Positions 16,828 through 26,595 of a stretch of 64,000 bases of DNA are shown here, one piece after another. Within the stretch, counting starts at the first letter, position 1; each line of letters begins with the position of its first letter. Source of the stretch: JANQEU01 sp965601455 (GTDB taxonomy: Bacteria; Bacteroidota; Bacteroidia; Cytophagales; Cyclobacteriaceae); assembly GCA_965601455.1 (NCBI GenBank), contig OZ271831.1, positions 248,001 through 312,000 of the forward strand, written 5' to 3'. Under the pieces are notes generated by a model. The model was not told the DNA's origin, searched no databases, and saw only the letters and a list, made by a program, of their open reading frames with translations. Both the position numbers and the translations under genes were made by a program.

Positions 16828-19788
16828 CTACTGATTTCTATACTTATTAAAAATCGCTTCGTATTTAGCAGCTAGCTCCTGCTCATTAAATGCCCTGAAC
16901 GCCCGGATGATTTCGTTGAGCATTACTATACGTTTTTGATTTTCAAACTGATCCGACACCTTCAAATTTGCATATCCTTCCAACCATGATTCAGCGCGTT
17001 GGCTAACGGTTTCGGCAATTTCTACCGCCTCGTCGCGAGCGCCTACTTGCAGCAACATGGCTACATGATAGACAGAAAAGATATCATATGGGATGTTGTA
17101 GTCTGGTATGACTGCAAGTGATTTCAGAAGAACTTCTTTCGCTCTTTCCTCATCACCTTCTCTAATTAATTCACGAGCCAATGTATTGAAGGCCGATCGG
17201 TGACTCAGGCAAAAATTTCTATAATCCTCCGAGTGGTATACATCAGGATCATCCAGACCTTTCCAGTGAAAGTTATTCATCAGGTTGTCATACATGATCT
17301 CGGTGTTTACCAAAAAATCGTTGCCGTCGTAACGGATAGGGGCAAGGCGATAAGTAATACCTTCCTGGATCACGTGCTGCTTGATGCTGAAGTTCAAAGC
17401 ATTCAATGAGGTATTATTGAAATACATTGGACGCTCAAAGTTAGTGTTGAGCATCAGATCAATAATGGCAAGATCTTTTTTCTCCAGTCCACCTCCTTTA
17501 AGGCTCCACACCAAGCGATCTGTTTTGTACCTGTTTAGTTTACCATTTTCGTCATTTAACCAGCTTAATTCTCCTACTTTGCCGGCATTCACATTAAGGA
17601 ACATGTCCTTCGTAGGGAGCAGGTTATAAGAGCCACCAGCTTGGGTGGCTAGTCGGATTCGTTGGTCATCCTGGCGGACAAGATCTAAGTACGTGCGAGC
17701 ATTCATTGTGCCCTGAATAGATCGCTCCTGGATGAATGGTAGGTAATCATTAGGTCCACCTTGGACGTAATGATCCATCGTTAGGCTAAACGGTAGTGCC
17801 TTCGACTCATAGGCATCTCGCATCATTTGCTCAATGTACCAGTCCGTATTGAAATAGCTTAACACGATTACACGTACGTCTGTACGATGGCCCAGTACTT
17901 CCTGAGCGAACCATAAAGGAAAAGTATCGTTATCACCGCCCGTAAATAAAATGGCATTTGGTGCGCAGGAATCAAGGTAATTCTTTGCTGACTCAATAGA
18001 AAAGTAGCGCCCGGAACGATCATGATCGTCCCAGTTTTCCGCAGCCATAAGAGTAGGGATGGTGAGGCAGAACACGGTCGCAATGACGGCGGAAATCTTG
18101 TTTTGTTTTATGAACCTGGATAAAGCATCATTTATGGCCAGCACACTCAAACCGATCCAGATCGCGAAAACGTAGTAGGATCCTGCGTAAATGTAATCTC
18201 TCTCCCTGGGTTCGATGGGAGGGGAATTTAGATAAAGCACCAAAGCCGCTCCCGTTAAGAAAAACAATAACAAGGTCACCCAGAAATATTTATTGTCTTG
18301 ACGGAATTGAAAGAACATACCAATCAATCCGAATAAGAGCGGTAACCCGAAATATATGTTACGACCCTTGTTTTCTTCTATATCAATCGGCATTTCCTCA
18401 AAGGCACCAGCCAATCCGACCCAATTGGCATCCTGGATATCCGATTCGCGGCCCGAAAAATTCCACATGAAGTATCTGAAATACATAGTCCCCAGCTGAT
18501 GACGAATCATATAATAAAGGTTGTCAGCAAATGAAGGTTTTTCTCCTTGCCGCAATCCAGTTACTGCCCGGTATCGGTTTTGATGCGACCCATCAGGGCT
18601 CTTACTATACATTCTGGGAAGAATGGTTGTATGTGCAGGATCGTATATGTAATCAATTTTATAGTCTTTGATGACGTACTTATCCTCACCCTTCATGTAC
18701 ACAGGGGCTCCTTGACGCTGTTCTTGCAACTCCGCTGTATAATACTGGCCTTTAAATAAGGGTCTACTTCCGTATTGCTCTCGTTTCAGGTAAGAAACGT
18801 AGGTCATGATGTCTTCTGGATTATTCTCATCAATTGGAGTATCATAATTTGATCGAATGAGGACGATACCATAGCTACAATACCCAATCATGATGAAAGC
18901 GAAAGAGACCATGGCCGTATTGAGAATGACTTTTTTCTTTTGAATCGAGTAGTATATCAGGTAGACAATTGCACCGATAAAAATGATTCCGAAGAAGATC
19001 GCTCCAGACGCGAAGGGAAGACCCAGGGAATTGACAAAGAAGATTTCAAAGCTTCCGATTAAAGAAGCCATTCCAGGAATGATACCAATCATAATGGCAA
19101 TGATGATTGCACCCCCCACCGCTAGTGTTAATATCACACCATTCCGGGTAATTTTTTCTGCAAACCTGAAGTAAACAATCAAGGCAAGAGCTGGTATTGT
19201 AACCAGATTTAGCAAGTGAACCCCGATCGAAAGGCCCATCATGTAGGCGATCAAAATGAGCCATTTATTTTGATCAGATCCATCTGTAATTGTTTCCCAT
19301 TTCAATATCGCCCAGAAAACAAAAGCAGTGAAAAAGGAAGACATAGCGTACACTTCTGCCTCAACTGCAGAGAACCAGAAAGAATCTGAAAACGTAAAAG
19401 CAAGGGCTCCCACCAGTCCGGCACCCATGATGGCCAGTGTCTCCCCAAGTGTTTCTTCCCCAGCCACGGATTTCAATATTTTTCTTGCGAGGTGGGTAAT
19501 ACTCCAGAAAAGAAATAAGATGGTAAATGCGCTACTCAGTACACTCAGCATATTCACCCAGAATGCTACGCTTTCCACGTTGTCACCGGCGAGCATACTG
19601 AACATTCTTCCAATCAGGAGAAAAAACGGAGCTCCAGGAGGGTGTGGAACCTCGAGTTTGTAGGATGTGGCAATAAATTCTCCACAATCCCAATAGCTCG
19701 CCGTAGGTTCAACAGTAAGTGAATACACTACCAGTGCGATCACGAATGATATCCAACCTGTAATAATGTTTATCTTCTGATATTTCAT
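16828..19788 (-). CDS. DUF2723 family membrane glycosyltransferase (GT117)
   Basis: The 986-residue protein has about ten N-terminal transmembrane helices and a large soluble C-terminal half. The DUF2723 signature is at the N-terminus: YSLTVEPTASYWDCGEF followed by HPPGAPFFLLIGR. The family is related to human TMEM260, a protein O-mannosyltransferase, and is placed in CAZy GT117. In Bacteroidota a role in protein O-glycosylation is suspected. The C-terminal part (about 870-986) resembles TPR helices. It starts at the ATG at 19788 and ends 6 bases from the sorting-domain gene on the other strand. Confidence 0.9.
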   Translation of the reverse strand: MKYQKINIITGWISFVIALVVYSLTVEPTASYWDCGEFIATSYKLEVPHPPGAPFFLLIGRMFSMLAGDNVESVAFWVNMLSVLSSAFTILFLFWSITHLARKILKSVAGEETLGETLAIMGAGLVGALAFTFSDSFWFSAVEAEVYAMSSFFTAFVFWAILKWETITDGSDQNKWLILIAYMMGLSIGVHLLNLVTIPALALIVYFRFAEKITRNGVILTLAVGGAIIIAIMIGIIPGMASLIGSFEIFFVNSLGLPFASGAIFFGIIFIGAIVYLIYYSIQKKKVILNTAMVSFAFIMIGYCSYGIVLIRSNYDTPIDENNPEDIMTYVSYLKREQYGSRPLFKGQYYTAELQEQRQGAPVYMKGEDKYVIKDYKIDYIYDPAHTTILPRMYSKSPDGSHQNRYRAVTGLRQGEKPSFADNLYYMIRHQLGTMYFRYFMWNFSGRESDIQDANWVGLAGAFEEMPIDIEENKGRNIYFGLPLLFGLIGMFFQFRQDNKYFWVTLLLFFLTGAALVLYLNSPPIEPRERDYIYAGSYYVFAIWIGLSVLAINDALSRFIKQNKISAVIATVFCLTIPTLMAAENWDDHDRSGRYFSIESAKNYLDSCAPNAILFTGGDNDTFPLWFAQEVLGHRTDVRVIVLSYFNTDWYIEQMMRDAYESKALPFSLTMDHYVQGGPNDYLPFIQERSIQGTMNARTYLDLVRQDDQRIRLATQAGGSYNLLPTKDMFLNVNAGKVGELSWLNDENGKLNRYKTDRLVWSLKGGGLEKKDLAIIDLMLNTNFERPMYFNNTSLNALNFSIKQHVIQEGITYRLAPIRYDGNDFLVNTEIMYDNLMNNFHWKGLDDPDVYHSEDYRNFCLSHRSAFNTLARELIREGDEERAKEVLLKSLAVIPDYNIPYDIFSVYHVAMLLQVGARDEAVEIAETVSQRAESWLEGYANLKVSDQFENQKRIVMLNEIIRAFRAFNEQELAAKYEAIFNKYRNQ

Positions 19789-19921
19789 GCCGATGTGAGG
19801 CTTATTAAATGCCGAAGGCGAAATTAGTAATTAATGGATAATAAACCGTTTAGGATAATAGTGGTTGACTTTTTTTAACAACCCCGGATTCACCAAAAGA
19901 AGACTCGCTCTATATTTGAGC

Positions 19922-20416
19922 ATGGCAAATTCAGAATCAATAGTAAAGGAGTTGTTGGATTCCCTTCCTCAGGAGGGAACTGTGGAGTACATTTCTATCC
20001 GGCCTAAAAGAAGGTCAATGCCGGAGGAAGTTTCTGAGGTTCTTGCAGGCGAAAATGGTCTGGAAGGGGACCACTTCGCTTCAGAGTATAGTGACAAGAG
20101 GCAGGTAACTTTAATCCAGAAAGAGCACCTGGATGCAGTGGCTTCAATCCTTCAAAAAGATAAAATTGATCCATTGTTGACCAGGAGAAATATCGTTGTA
20201 AGTAAAATTAACCTGCTGGCATTGCGGAATCGTAAATTTCAAATTGGCGACGCCATACTTGAATTTACCGGCGATTGTTATCCCTGTTCCCGGATGGAGG
20301 AAAACCTTGGAGCGGGTGGATATAATGCAATGCGCGGGCATGGAGGGATTACGGCAAGAATAATCAAGCCGGGTTTTATTCGATTGAGCAGTAAAGTCAA
20401 AATGCTCAAAGACTAG
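19922..20416 (+). CDS. MOSC domain protein
   Basis: The 164-residue protein is a stand-alone MOSC domain, a fold found in enzymes that handle sulfur bound to molybdenum cofactor. The conserved cysteine lies in GDCYPCSRME, within the usual small-MOSC C-terminal pattern. The frame extends upstream to a TTG at 19865, but the ATG at 19922 gives the normal family start. The sequence TATATTTG at 19911-19918 matches a minus-7 element only four bases before that ATG, so the message may be nearly leaderless. The stop overlaps the next gene's stop in CTAG. Confidence 0.85.
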   Translation: MANSESIVKELLDSLPQEGTVEYISIRPKRRSMPEEVSEVLAGENGLEGDHFASEYSDKRQVTLIQKEHLDAVASILQKDKIDPLLTRRNIVVSKINLLALRNRKFQIGDAILEFTGDCYPCSRMEENLGAGGYNAMRGHGGITARIIKPGFIRLSSKVKMLKD

Positions 20417-21084
20417 TCATAGACCATGATGTAGAAAACCAGCCAAATGAAATAGAATAGAATGTAACTGGAAGAGACTATATATACCGAATACTTCCAT
20501 TTCTTTCCGCTGAGATAAAAAACCCCTACAATTAAGATAAACCAGTAAAACAATTCGAAAACATTGAGCGACTTCAGGGGATAATGCAGTCTTGGATTTG
20601 CTGCCGTATAATCCACCAGGTTAATCAGTGACAATGGATAAAACGCAACAATGTCTTGATAGGTAGGATCTCCCCCCCAATTTAGAAACCATATGAATTT
20701 GATGAATTCCGGAAGCAGAAAAACCAGCTCTGAAAACATTACCCAACGCCAAAGTTGAGCGTAGGTTACCCGATAACCGAACATGAAACATCCAACCCAA
20801 ATGATAAATGCTGTAAGGGTAAACTTCCATGCCAGGAAGAAAGGAACACTTAGATACTGAATGCCAAAAAGAATATCAAATACCCACATTTGGCCTTGTT
20901 CCTGAAGAATTTCGAAGGCAGCAATATCCGCGATGACAAATGTTCGTTTAAGTAAAAGGAGACAGATGTATACCAGCGTAATCGTTACAAAAAATATCTT
21001 AGAATCGAACTGGTACCAGTTTTCGAAGAATTTGTCCCTGTTTTGTGCGAGTACTTGCATGAATTTTTCGAAGCTACGTTGCAT
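20413..21084 (-). CDS. Polytopic membrane protein of unknown function
   Basis: The product is about 223 residues, with a short soluble N-terminus and five or six hydrophobic segments from about residue 25 to the end. Aromatic residues are abundant. The frame reaches a TTG at 21099, but the ATG at 21084 (MQRSFEKFMQVL) is preferred. I do not recognise the family; the pattern is loosely like Yip1-domain proteins. It converges on the MOSC gene and is divergent from the TPR gene. Confidence 0.65.
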   Translation of the reverse strand: MQRSFEKFMQVLAQNRDKFFENWYQFDSKIFFVTITLVYICLLLLKRTFVIADIAAFEILQEQGQMWVFDILFGIQYLSVPFFLAWKFTLTAFIIWVGCFMFGYRVTYAQLWRWVMFSELVFLLPEFIKFIWFLNWGGDPTYQDIVAFYPLSLINLVDYTAANPRLHYPLKSLNVFELFYWFILIVGVFYLSGKKWKYSVYIVSSSYILFYFIWLVFYIMVYD

Positions 21085-21150
21085 ATATATGACAAGCAAA
21101 ATTTATTTTGGAATGAAAGTTGAAGGAGTGGCGTTTAATTGTTGATCGGA

Positions 21151-22338
21151 ATGCGCAGATATTTAATAGTTGTCCTATTTCTTTCCCCATTCATACTCTT
21201 CAGTCAGGGCTGGAAGGGCGAGTTGGATAGTACTAGCAATCTTTTGCTCAAGAACAGGTATGTAGAGATTGAAGCTACCCAGGCCATGCATGACATGTAT
21301 AACATGAACTTTGATCGTGCGGCCAGGCAATATAACTACCTGAAAAAACTCTATGGTTGGCACCCACTTCCGTTTTTCCTGTTAGGTCTAAACGAATGGT
21401 GGAGGCTCATGCCATACGGAATAACTGAAGAGACTCCCTGGGATGATTCGTTCCTGGCGTTCATGGATACATCGGAAGTGCTAGCTAAGAGATTGTATGA
21501 GGAGGTTCACGAATTGGAAGGTGCTTTCTTCCTTTCGGCGGTCTATGCTTTTAAAGGGCGACTCTACTCTGACAGAGGAGATTACGTTAAGGCCGCAGTA
21601 GCGGGTAAGAAATGTCTGAAATACCTGGAAATAACAAGGGGAAATTCCGAGTTCAGTCCTGAGATCTTATTTGGCGATGCTCTGTTCAATTATTATGCGA
21701 AATGGATTCGAGAGCACTATCCATATCTGAAACCATTGATGGCTTTCTTTCCTGATGGGGACAAGGAGTTAGGCGTGGAGCAACTTAAGGAGACTGCAAG
21801 AAACGCATTTTATTCACGTACTGAAGCCCAGTATTATCTTATGCGAATCATGTACGCGGAAGAAGGTGATTTACAGGGGGCGCTACAGATAGCCAGGTAC
21901 TTGCATGAGCAATATCCGAATAATGCTTATTTCCATCGATTCTTTGTACGGCTGACCTACCAAAAAGGTAACTTCAAAGAAGCAGAAAAAGAGAGTCTGG
22001 AAATCATCAATCGCTTGGACATGAATTGGCCAGGATACGAATGGAATTCAGGAAGATATGCTGGATTTTTTCTTGGGCACATCTACGAGGTTTATAAGAA
22101 ACCTGACCTTGCCATGAAGTACTATAAGTACGCGATTGAATACGGAGAATTGGCGGGTACAACGGATGCTGGCTATTATTTGTATTCACACATCCATGTA
22201 GGAGAAATATTGGAAGAAAAGCAGCAATACGAAGAGGCGATGGAGTACTACAAGAAGATAAAGAGGATCACGAAGAGAAAGCATCCAGCGAATAAGAGGG
22301 CGAGACAACGCATGGACCAGTTGAAGGCTCGAGCTTGA
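21151..22338 (+). CDS. Secreted tetratricopeptide repeat protein
   Basis: The 395-residue protein starts with a signal peptide (MRRYLIVVLFLSPFILFSQG). The rest is helical with TPR-like repeats that are clearest at the C-terminus, for example YEVYKKPDLAMKYYKYAIEY followed by YEEAMEYYKKIKR. It should act in the periplasm or outer envelope as a protein-binding scaffold. A TTG at 21139 would add four residues; the ATG at 21151 starts directly at the signal peptide. The stop codon lies inside a short palindrome shared with the convergent glycosyltransferase gene. Confidence 0.8.
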   Translation: MRRYLIVVLFLSPFILFSQGWKGELDSTSNLLLKNRYVEIEATQAMHDMYNMNFDRAARQYNYLKKLYGWHPLPFFLLGLNEWWRLMPYGITEETPWDDSFLAFMDTSEVLAKRLYEEVHELEGAFFLSAVYAFKGRLYSDRGDYVKAAVAGKKCLKYLEITRGNSEFSPEILFGDALFNYYAKWIREHYPYLKPLMAFFPDGDKELGVEQLKETARNAFYSRTEAQYYLMRIMYAEEGDLQGALQIARYLHEQYPNNAYFHRFFVRLTYQKGNFKEAEKESLEIINRLDMNWPGYEWNSGRYAGFFLGHIYEVYKKPDLAMKYYKYAIEYGELAGTTDAGYYLYSHIHVGEILEEKQQYEEAMEYYKKIKRITKRKHPANKRARQRMDQLKARA

Positions 22339-22348
22339 GGGCACCTCA
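22336..22348. terminator. Short palindrome holding both stop codons; weak bidirectional terminator candidate
   Basis: TGAGG-GCA-CCTCA is a perfect 5-base inverted repeat. The first TGA is the stop of the TPR gene and the last three bases are the stop of the minus-strand glycosyltransferase. TTTT follows one base later on the plus strand. The stem is short, so termination would be weak. Confidence 0.3.
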
Positions 22349-23422
22349 TTTTAAGACACTCTGGAAAGCATCTAACCATAGATGTTTATTGACTTCCACA
22401 CTATATTTTTCTACGACTGTTTGTCTACCAGCTTTTCCCAACCTTTCTCGTTGATCAGGATTTTCAATGAGTAGGGTGAGTTTTTCCACCCATTCGGCCT
22501 CTGTCGATGCAAGAAATCCATTTTCACCATCCTGGATGATGTCCTTATTCACCCCAACCGGTGACATGATAGTGGGAATGCCTAAAGCCATGTATTGGAG
22601 ACCTTTCATTCCGCATTTACCTTGAGTCCATGAATTATCAGGGAGTGGCATTATGCCTATGGCGAGTTCAGAAAGGTCATCTACTTCCGTATCCGCTTTC
22701 CAGGAGATTCCTTGAATACCAAGGTCGGAATTTCGGTAGGTTGGATCACCGATAAGCTTAAAGTAGACTCTATCAATGTAAGTTTCCTTTATTTTGGTTA
22801 AGACCGTGATTAGTGTTTCAAAGTGTTTTAATGTAGAAAAGGAGCCGGTCCATCCAATACATATTCTTTCTTGTTCGTATTCCACTGACTTGTCATATGA
22901 TGCCATATCAATCGTGCTGGGAATGATTTTCACATTACTCTGAAATCTTCTTGCATATGATTCGAGGTATGTATTTCCTACTAGCACAAGATCAGTGAAT
23001 TCAATAATCTTTTCAGTCTTCCCCGGATTCTTAAGTAGGTTAAATAATCCCTGATTTGGATTTTTATCCATAAGCCAGATGGCATCGTCAAAGTCGTATA
23101 TAATTTTTATTGATGATTTAGCCAGCCATTTTTCAATAAATGTTCCGAAAAAGAAGGCATCGCGGTAGATGTAAACGATGTCAAATTCCTTAACTCTCAA
23201 TAAGTCTCTGATTCGTCTGACTAAAGCGCTAATGCCAATAATTATTTTCCGAAGTGTGCTGCCGTTGTAAAATAAGTAGTCGCTTTTTTTATCAGGAAGC
23301 AGAGGTGAAAACGTACAATTAAATCCAATTTCAATCAAATACTGTAGGTACTGTTCATGACGATATCGTTGTCCTGGAGAGCGATTTTTTCTGTGAAGGG
23401 TGAGAAATAGTACCTTTGCCAT
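22346..23422 (-). CDS. Glycosyltransferase family 4-like protein
   Basis: The 358-residue protein has a GT-B architecture. The N-terminal Rossmann half carries an LYRHEQYLQYL-like segment and a YDFDDAIWLMD motif often seen in this subgroup. The C-terminal donor half has IGWTGSFSTLKHFETL and GKCGMKGLQYMALGIPTI, where a conserved glutamate is replaced in the E-x7-E region. It sits at the left border of the polysaccharide island and is divergent from the methyltransferase gene. It probably adds a sugar to the surface glycan; donor and acceptor are unknown. Confidence 0.8.
   Translation of the reverse strand: MAKVLFLTLHRKNRSPGQRYRHEQYLQYLIEIGFNCTFSPLLPDKKSDYLFYNGSTLRKIIIGISALVRRIRDLLRVKEFDIVYIYRDAFFFGTFIEKWLAKSSIKIIYDFDDAIWLMDKNPNQGLFNLLKNPGKTEKIIEFTDLVLVGNTYLESYARRFQSNVKIIPSTIDMASYDKSVEYEQERICIGWTGSFSTLKHFETLITVLTKIKETYIDRVYFKLIGDPTYRNSDLGIQGISWKADTEVDDLSELAIGIMPLPDNSWTQGKCGMKGLQYMALGIPTIMSPVGVNKDIIQDGENGFLASTEAEWVEKLTLLIENPDQRERLGKAGRQTVVEKYSVEVNKHLWLDAFQSVLK
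23388..23418 (+). promoter_or_regulatory. Candidate promoter of the polysaccharide island
   Basis: TACCTTTG (23411-23418) is a perfect TAnnTTTG element. It is preceded by TTTC at 23388-23391 with a 19-base spacer. It lies over the 5' end of the minus-strand glycosyltransferase gene and faces the island operon. Transcription would start near 23424. Confidence 0.4.
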
Positions 23423-23455
23423 TCCTTTTTTTGACTAGGGCAAATCAACAAAAAA

Positions 23456-24220
23456 TTGAATAAGGCGCAAGGAAATTTGGTGGAGGAATTCTTCGATTCT
23501 CATGCAGAGGAGTATCGGAGAAAGTATATGGGCGATGATCAGTTTTACAACTATTTCTTTTTCGAAAGAATGGAAGCAGCTACTGTTGGGATGAGTTTTG
23601 ATGGTAAAAGAATACTGGATATTGGATCCGGTACGGGAGGATTATATGACTATCTTGTTGAATCCGGAGCAAGCTTTTCTGAATATGTCGCACAGGAGAT
23701 ATCAAAAGGTATGCTGAGTCAAAGTAATGTTCCCGAATCGAATAAAATTTGTGGTGATTTCCTTGATTTGAAATTCAGTGAAAAATATGATTATGTCTTC
23801 ATGCTGGGCGTGACTACATACTTGGATGAGGTGATTTGTAAGCAGTATTTCCAGAAGGTCTTAGGTATTTTAAAACCTGAAGGAAAGTTCATTGTAACTT
23901 TCACTAACAAAAACTCACTGGATATAGGTATCAGAAACTTCCTCAAACCCCTCATTTCACTATTTGCTGGTGATAACAGAATTATTTCACAAAGTTTTAG
24001 TTCCTCCTATTACTCCGTGGACGACATAATGAAACTTTTCGATGATCGTTTCCGGATTGAAAAACTTGTAGGATTGAATCATACCTTTTTTCCAGTGAGT
24101 AGAATGGTCCCGGGTATTTCAGTTCGACTGGCACGAGTTATTCATAAGTTTTCTGAAACTGACTCAAAGCGGTTTTTAAGTAGTGATTTACTGGTTAAGT
24201 TGATAAAGGATGGGGATTAA
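23456..24220 (+). CDS. Class I SAM-dependent methyltransferase
   Basis: The product is about 254 residues. The SAM-binding motif ILDIGSGTGGLYDYL lies near residue 50, followed by the acidic-loop region and a conserved EGKFIVTFTN strand. No ATG is available at the 5' end; the candidates are TTG at 23456 and GTG at 23480, and the latter is preceded by AAGGAA. It overlaps the next gene by 11 bases and opens the island operon, so it probably methylates a sugar or a lipid-linked intermediate. Confidence 0.8.
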   Translation: MNKAQGNLVEEFFDSHAEEYRRKYMGDDQFYNYFFFERMEAATVGMSFDGKRILDIGSGTGGLYDYLVESGASFSEYVAQEISKGMLSQSNVPESNKICGDFLDLKFSEKYDYVFMLGVTTYLDEVICKQYFQKVLGILKPEGKFIVTFTNKNSLDIGIRNFLKPLISLFAGDNRIISQSFSSSYYSVDDIMKLFDDRFRIEKLVGLNHTFFPVSRMVPGISVRLARVIHKFSETDSKRFLSSDLLVKLIKDGD

Positions 24221-25541
24221 GGATTTAATTGTAACACCGATATACCTAATTCTTTTTGTCACGCTGGCTCTCTGGATTCGTCCTTTTTTATCTACACCTC
24301 ATACAAGATTGTTTTTCCTTCCAGCCTTGTCCGCAAAGTTTTTGGGTGCCTTAGCTTTGGGTCTAATCTATCAGTTTCACTATGGAGGAGGGGATACGTT
24401 CAATTTCTGGACTCACGGAAGTAGGTGGATTTGGGAGGCTTTTCAAGATAATCCCTTAATAGCATTTAAAATGCTTTTTGATGGGGGCGGTACTCTAAAT
24501 GCTTCGACCTTAGAGTATAGCCAGCATATTTGGTATTACAGGTCGCCAAGTTCATACTTTATCGTACGACTGGCTTCTTTTTTTGATTTCTTCACCTTTC
24601 ATACCTATAGTTCCACGGCTTTGTTCTTTGCACTATTCAGTTTTAGTGGATCATGGGCCTTATTTTCACTTCTCTGTAAAGAATATCCTTATGCCACTAA
24701 GTATCTTGCGGTTGGAATTCTTTTCCTACCCTCTATTGTACTATGGGGTTCTGGTATACTTAAAGACACCATAACATTTGGTGCCTTTTGTTGGTTGATT
24801 TGGTCTGTTTATTCATTGATAGAGCTTCGAAAAAAAAACCTTAGCATATGGTTAGTTCTAATCATTTCTGGTTATCTAATAGTTAAGATCAAATTGTATA
24901 TTATGGTTGGTCTTTTACCTGCCTTTCTAGTTTGGAGATTATACTCTTATGCAATTAAGGCTAGGAAATTCGTCAACAAAATAGTTCTTCTTCCAACGAT
25001 AACCCTAATCCTAGGAGTGTTAGGATTTGGTTTAAGCCAGTGGTTAACTGATGAATCCTCATTATGGAAAATTGATAACATTGCAGAGAGAGCTGCTATC
25101 ACCGCCTATGACATTAGATTTGGATGGGGTGCTCGTTTGGGTGGTGATGGTGGATATTACTTAGGAGAGTTGGACGGAACATGGGAAAGTATGATGAGAT
25201 TATTTCCATCTGCGGTGAATGTATCCTTATTTAGACCATATCTGTGGGAGGCAAGAAATCCTTTTATGCTCTTGGCTGCCCTGGAAGGATTTGTACTATT
25301 AATTTTATCCATATCCTTTTTACTGAAGCGAAGTAGGCGTAAAGTGATAACAAGAGATGCCTTTCTAATGTTTTGTTTGGTATTTACAATTTTTTTTGCA
25401 TTCGCTATTGGAGTCAGTACCTCAAATTTTGGCACTTTGATCCGATACAAGATACCCATGCTATTAACAATTGGGATATTACTATCAATTTCAAAAGATA
25501 AACAGCAATCAGTTGGGGAAAAATTACTTCGAGAATCTTGA
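24210..25541 (+). CDS. Polytopic membrane protein, possible polysaccharide polymerase or GT-C enzyme
   Basis: The 443-residue protein has about eleven hydrophobic segments. A hydrophilic stretch after the second or third helix contains FHYGGGDTFNFW and a long segment up to WYYRSPSSYF, which may be a luminal loop with an acidic residue, as in GT-C transferases. No family can be named safely. Its position among glycosyltransferases and next to a flippase makes a Wzy-like polymerase or lipid-linked-sugar transferase the likeliest role. The 3' end overlaps the acyltransferase gene. Confidence 0.6.
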   Translation: MGIKDLIVTPIYLILFVTLALWIRPFLSTPHTRLFFLPALSAKFLGALALGLIYQFHYGGGDTFNFWTHGSRWIWEAFQDNPLIAFKMLFDGGGTLNASTLEYSQHIWYYRSPSSYFIVRLASFFDFFTFHTYSSTALFFALFSFSGSWALFSLLCKEYPYATKYLAVGILFLPSIVLWGSGILKDTITFGAFCWLIWSVYSLIELRKKNLSIWLVLIISGYLIVKIKLYIMVGLLPAFLVWRLYSYAIKARKFVNKIVLLPTITLILGVLGFGLSQWLTDESSLWKIDNIAERAAITAYDIRFGWGARLGGDGGYYLGELDGTWESMMRLFPSAVNVSLFRPYLWEARNPFMLLAALEGFVLLILSISFLLKRSRRKVITRDAFLMFCLVFTIFFAFAIGVSTSNFGTLIRYKIPMLLTIGILLSISKDKQQSVGEKLLRES

Positions 25542-26595
25542 TGGCTTACGATTTCTAGCCTTTTTTTCAGTTTTTCTGGCTCATTGTTTCTACTCTGAGC
25601 AACCATACATCTTCGATTCTAATGTTTATAAAACATTTAGATTTTATGGCCATCTTGGAATATTTGGGGTGAATTTTTTCTTTGTACTGAGTGGCTATTT
25701 AATTACTTGGCTATTGATTCGGGAGTACGACCAGAAGGGTAGAATCAATTTGAGAAATTTTTATGCAAGAAGAATCTTACGAATTTGGCCCTTGTACTAT
25801 GCTGTTGTCTTTATTGGATTCGTACTCGTTCCCTATGTTCAGCGTTATATACTTGAAAACGACTACACTGAAAATGCTGCGTTATGGCCTTACATTATTT
25901 TTGTAAATAATTTTTTTGGAGAACCCAACACCGCAATATTAGGTGTACTTTGGTCAATTGCCATAGAGGAGCAATTTTACCTGTTTTGGCCAATTTTGGT
26001 TATATTATTTTCAAGGAGATTGCCATTGTTGTTTAGTTCCGTAATTATCGTTTCTTTTTTGGCAAGGACTTTTTTTATAGGATATGGTTATACACATACT
26101 CTATCATGCATGTCGGACTTGGCGGTGGGAAGTATGTTGGCTTACTTGTCAATAAGATCCTCAGAGTTTATTGAGTTTTTCAAAAAACTTCAGACTCCTG
26201 CCATTTTAGTTATTTACATAATCGGGCTTACTCTTTTTCTATTAAGATCAAGCTGGTCCGAAATTTCTTACATCTACAATAATGAGCGATTCCTTTTTTC
26301 ACTTTTTTTCGGTTTTGTTATTATGGAGCAGAACTATTCGAATAAAAGTCTCGTGAAAATGAGTTCCTTACCATGGTTAACATATTGGGGACAAAGGTCA
26401 TACGGTCTTTACTTGCTCCATTTTATCTCGATATATATTCTTTCTAAGGCTTTTGAGATATTATTTACTGATTCATTAATCCAAACACTACTTATAAGGC
26501 CGTTTTTATATTTAGCATTCAGTTTTCTAATTGCATTCGTCAGTTATAGATATTTTGAGAAATACTTTCTCCTGCTTAAAAGAAGTTTTAGGTGA
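25513..26595 (+). CDS. Acyltransferase family 3 (OafA/YrhL-like) membrane protein
   Basis: The 360-residue membrane enzyme transfers acyl groups, usually acetyl, to sugars. The family start NLDGLRFLAFFSVFLAHC contains the conserved catalytic-region histidine, and helix pairs follow with FFVLSGYLITWLL and RRILRIWPLY (R-x10-H-type pattern). There is no ATG. The frame is open from 25471, but the TTG at 25513 puts the start just before the conserved motif and is preferred. Overlap with the preceding gene is 29 bases. It probably O-acylates the island's glycan. Confidence 0.85.
   Translation: MGKNYFENLDGLRFLAFFSVFLAHCFYSEQPYIFDSNVYKTFRFYGHLGIFGVNFFFVLSGYLITWLLIREYDQKGRINLRNFYARRILRIWPLYYAVVFIGFVLVPYVQRYILENDYTENAALWPYIIFVNNFFGEPNTAILGVLWSIAIEEQFYLFWPILVILFSRRLPLLFSSVIIVSFLARTFFIGYGYTHTLSCMSDLAVGSMLAYLSIRSSEFIEFFKKLQTPAILVIYIIGLTLFLLRSSWSEISYIYNNERFLFSLFFGFVIMEQNYSNKSLVKMSSLPWLTYWGQRSYGLYLLHFISIYILSKAFEILFTDSLIQTLLIRPFLYLAFSFLIAFVSYRYFEKYFLLLKRSFR

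Noticed and set aside
19328..19663. 111-codon plus-strand frame opposite the DUF2723 gene
   Set aside because: It lies antisense to the conserved N-terminal transmembrane region and has no promoter, signal or domain.
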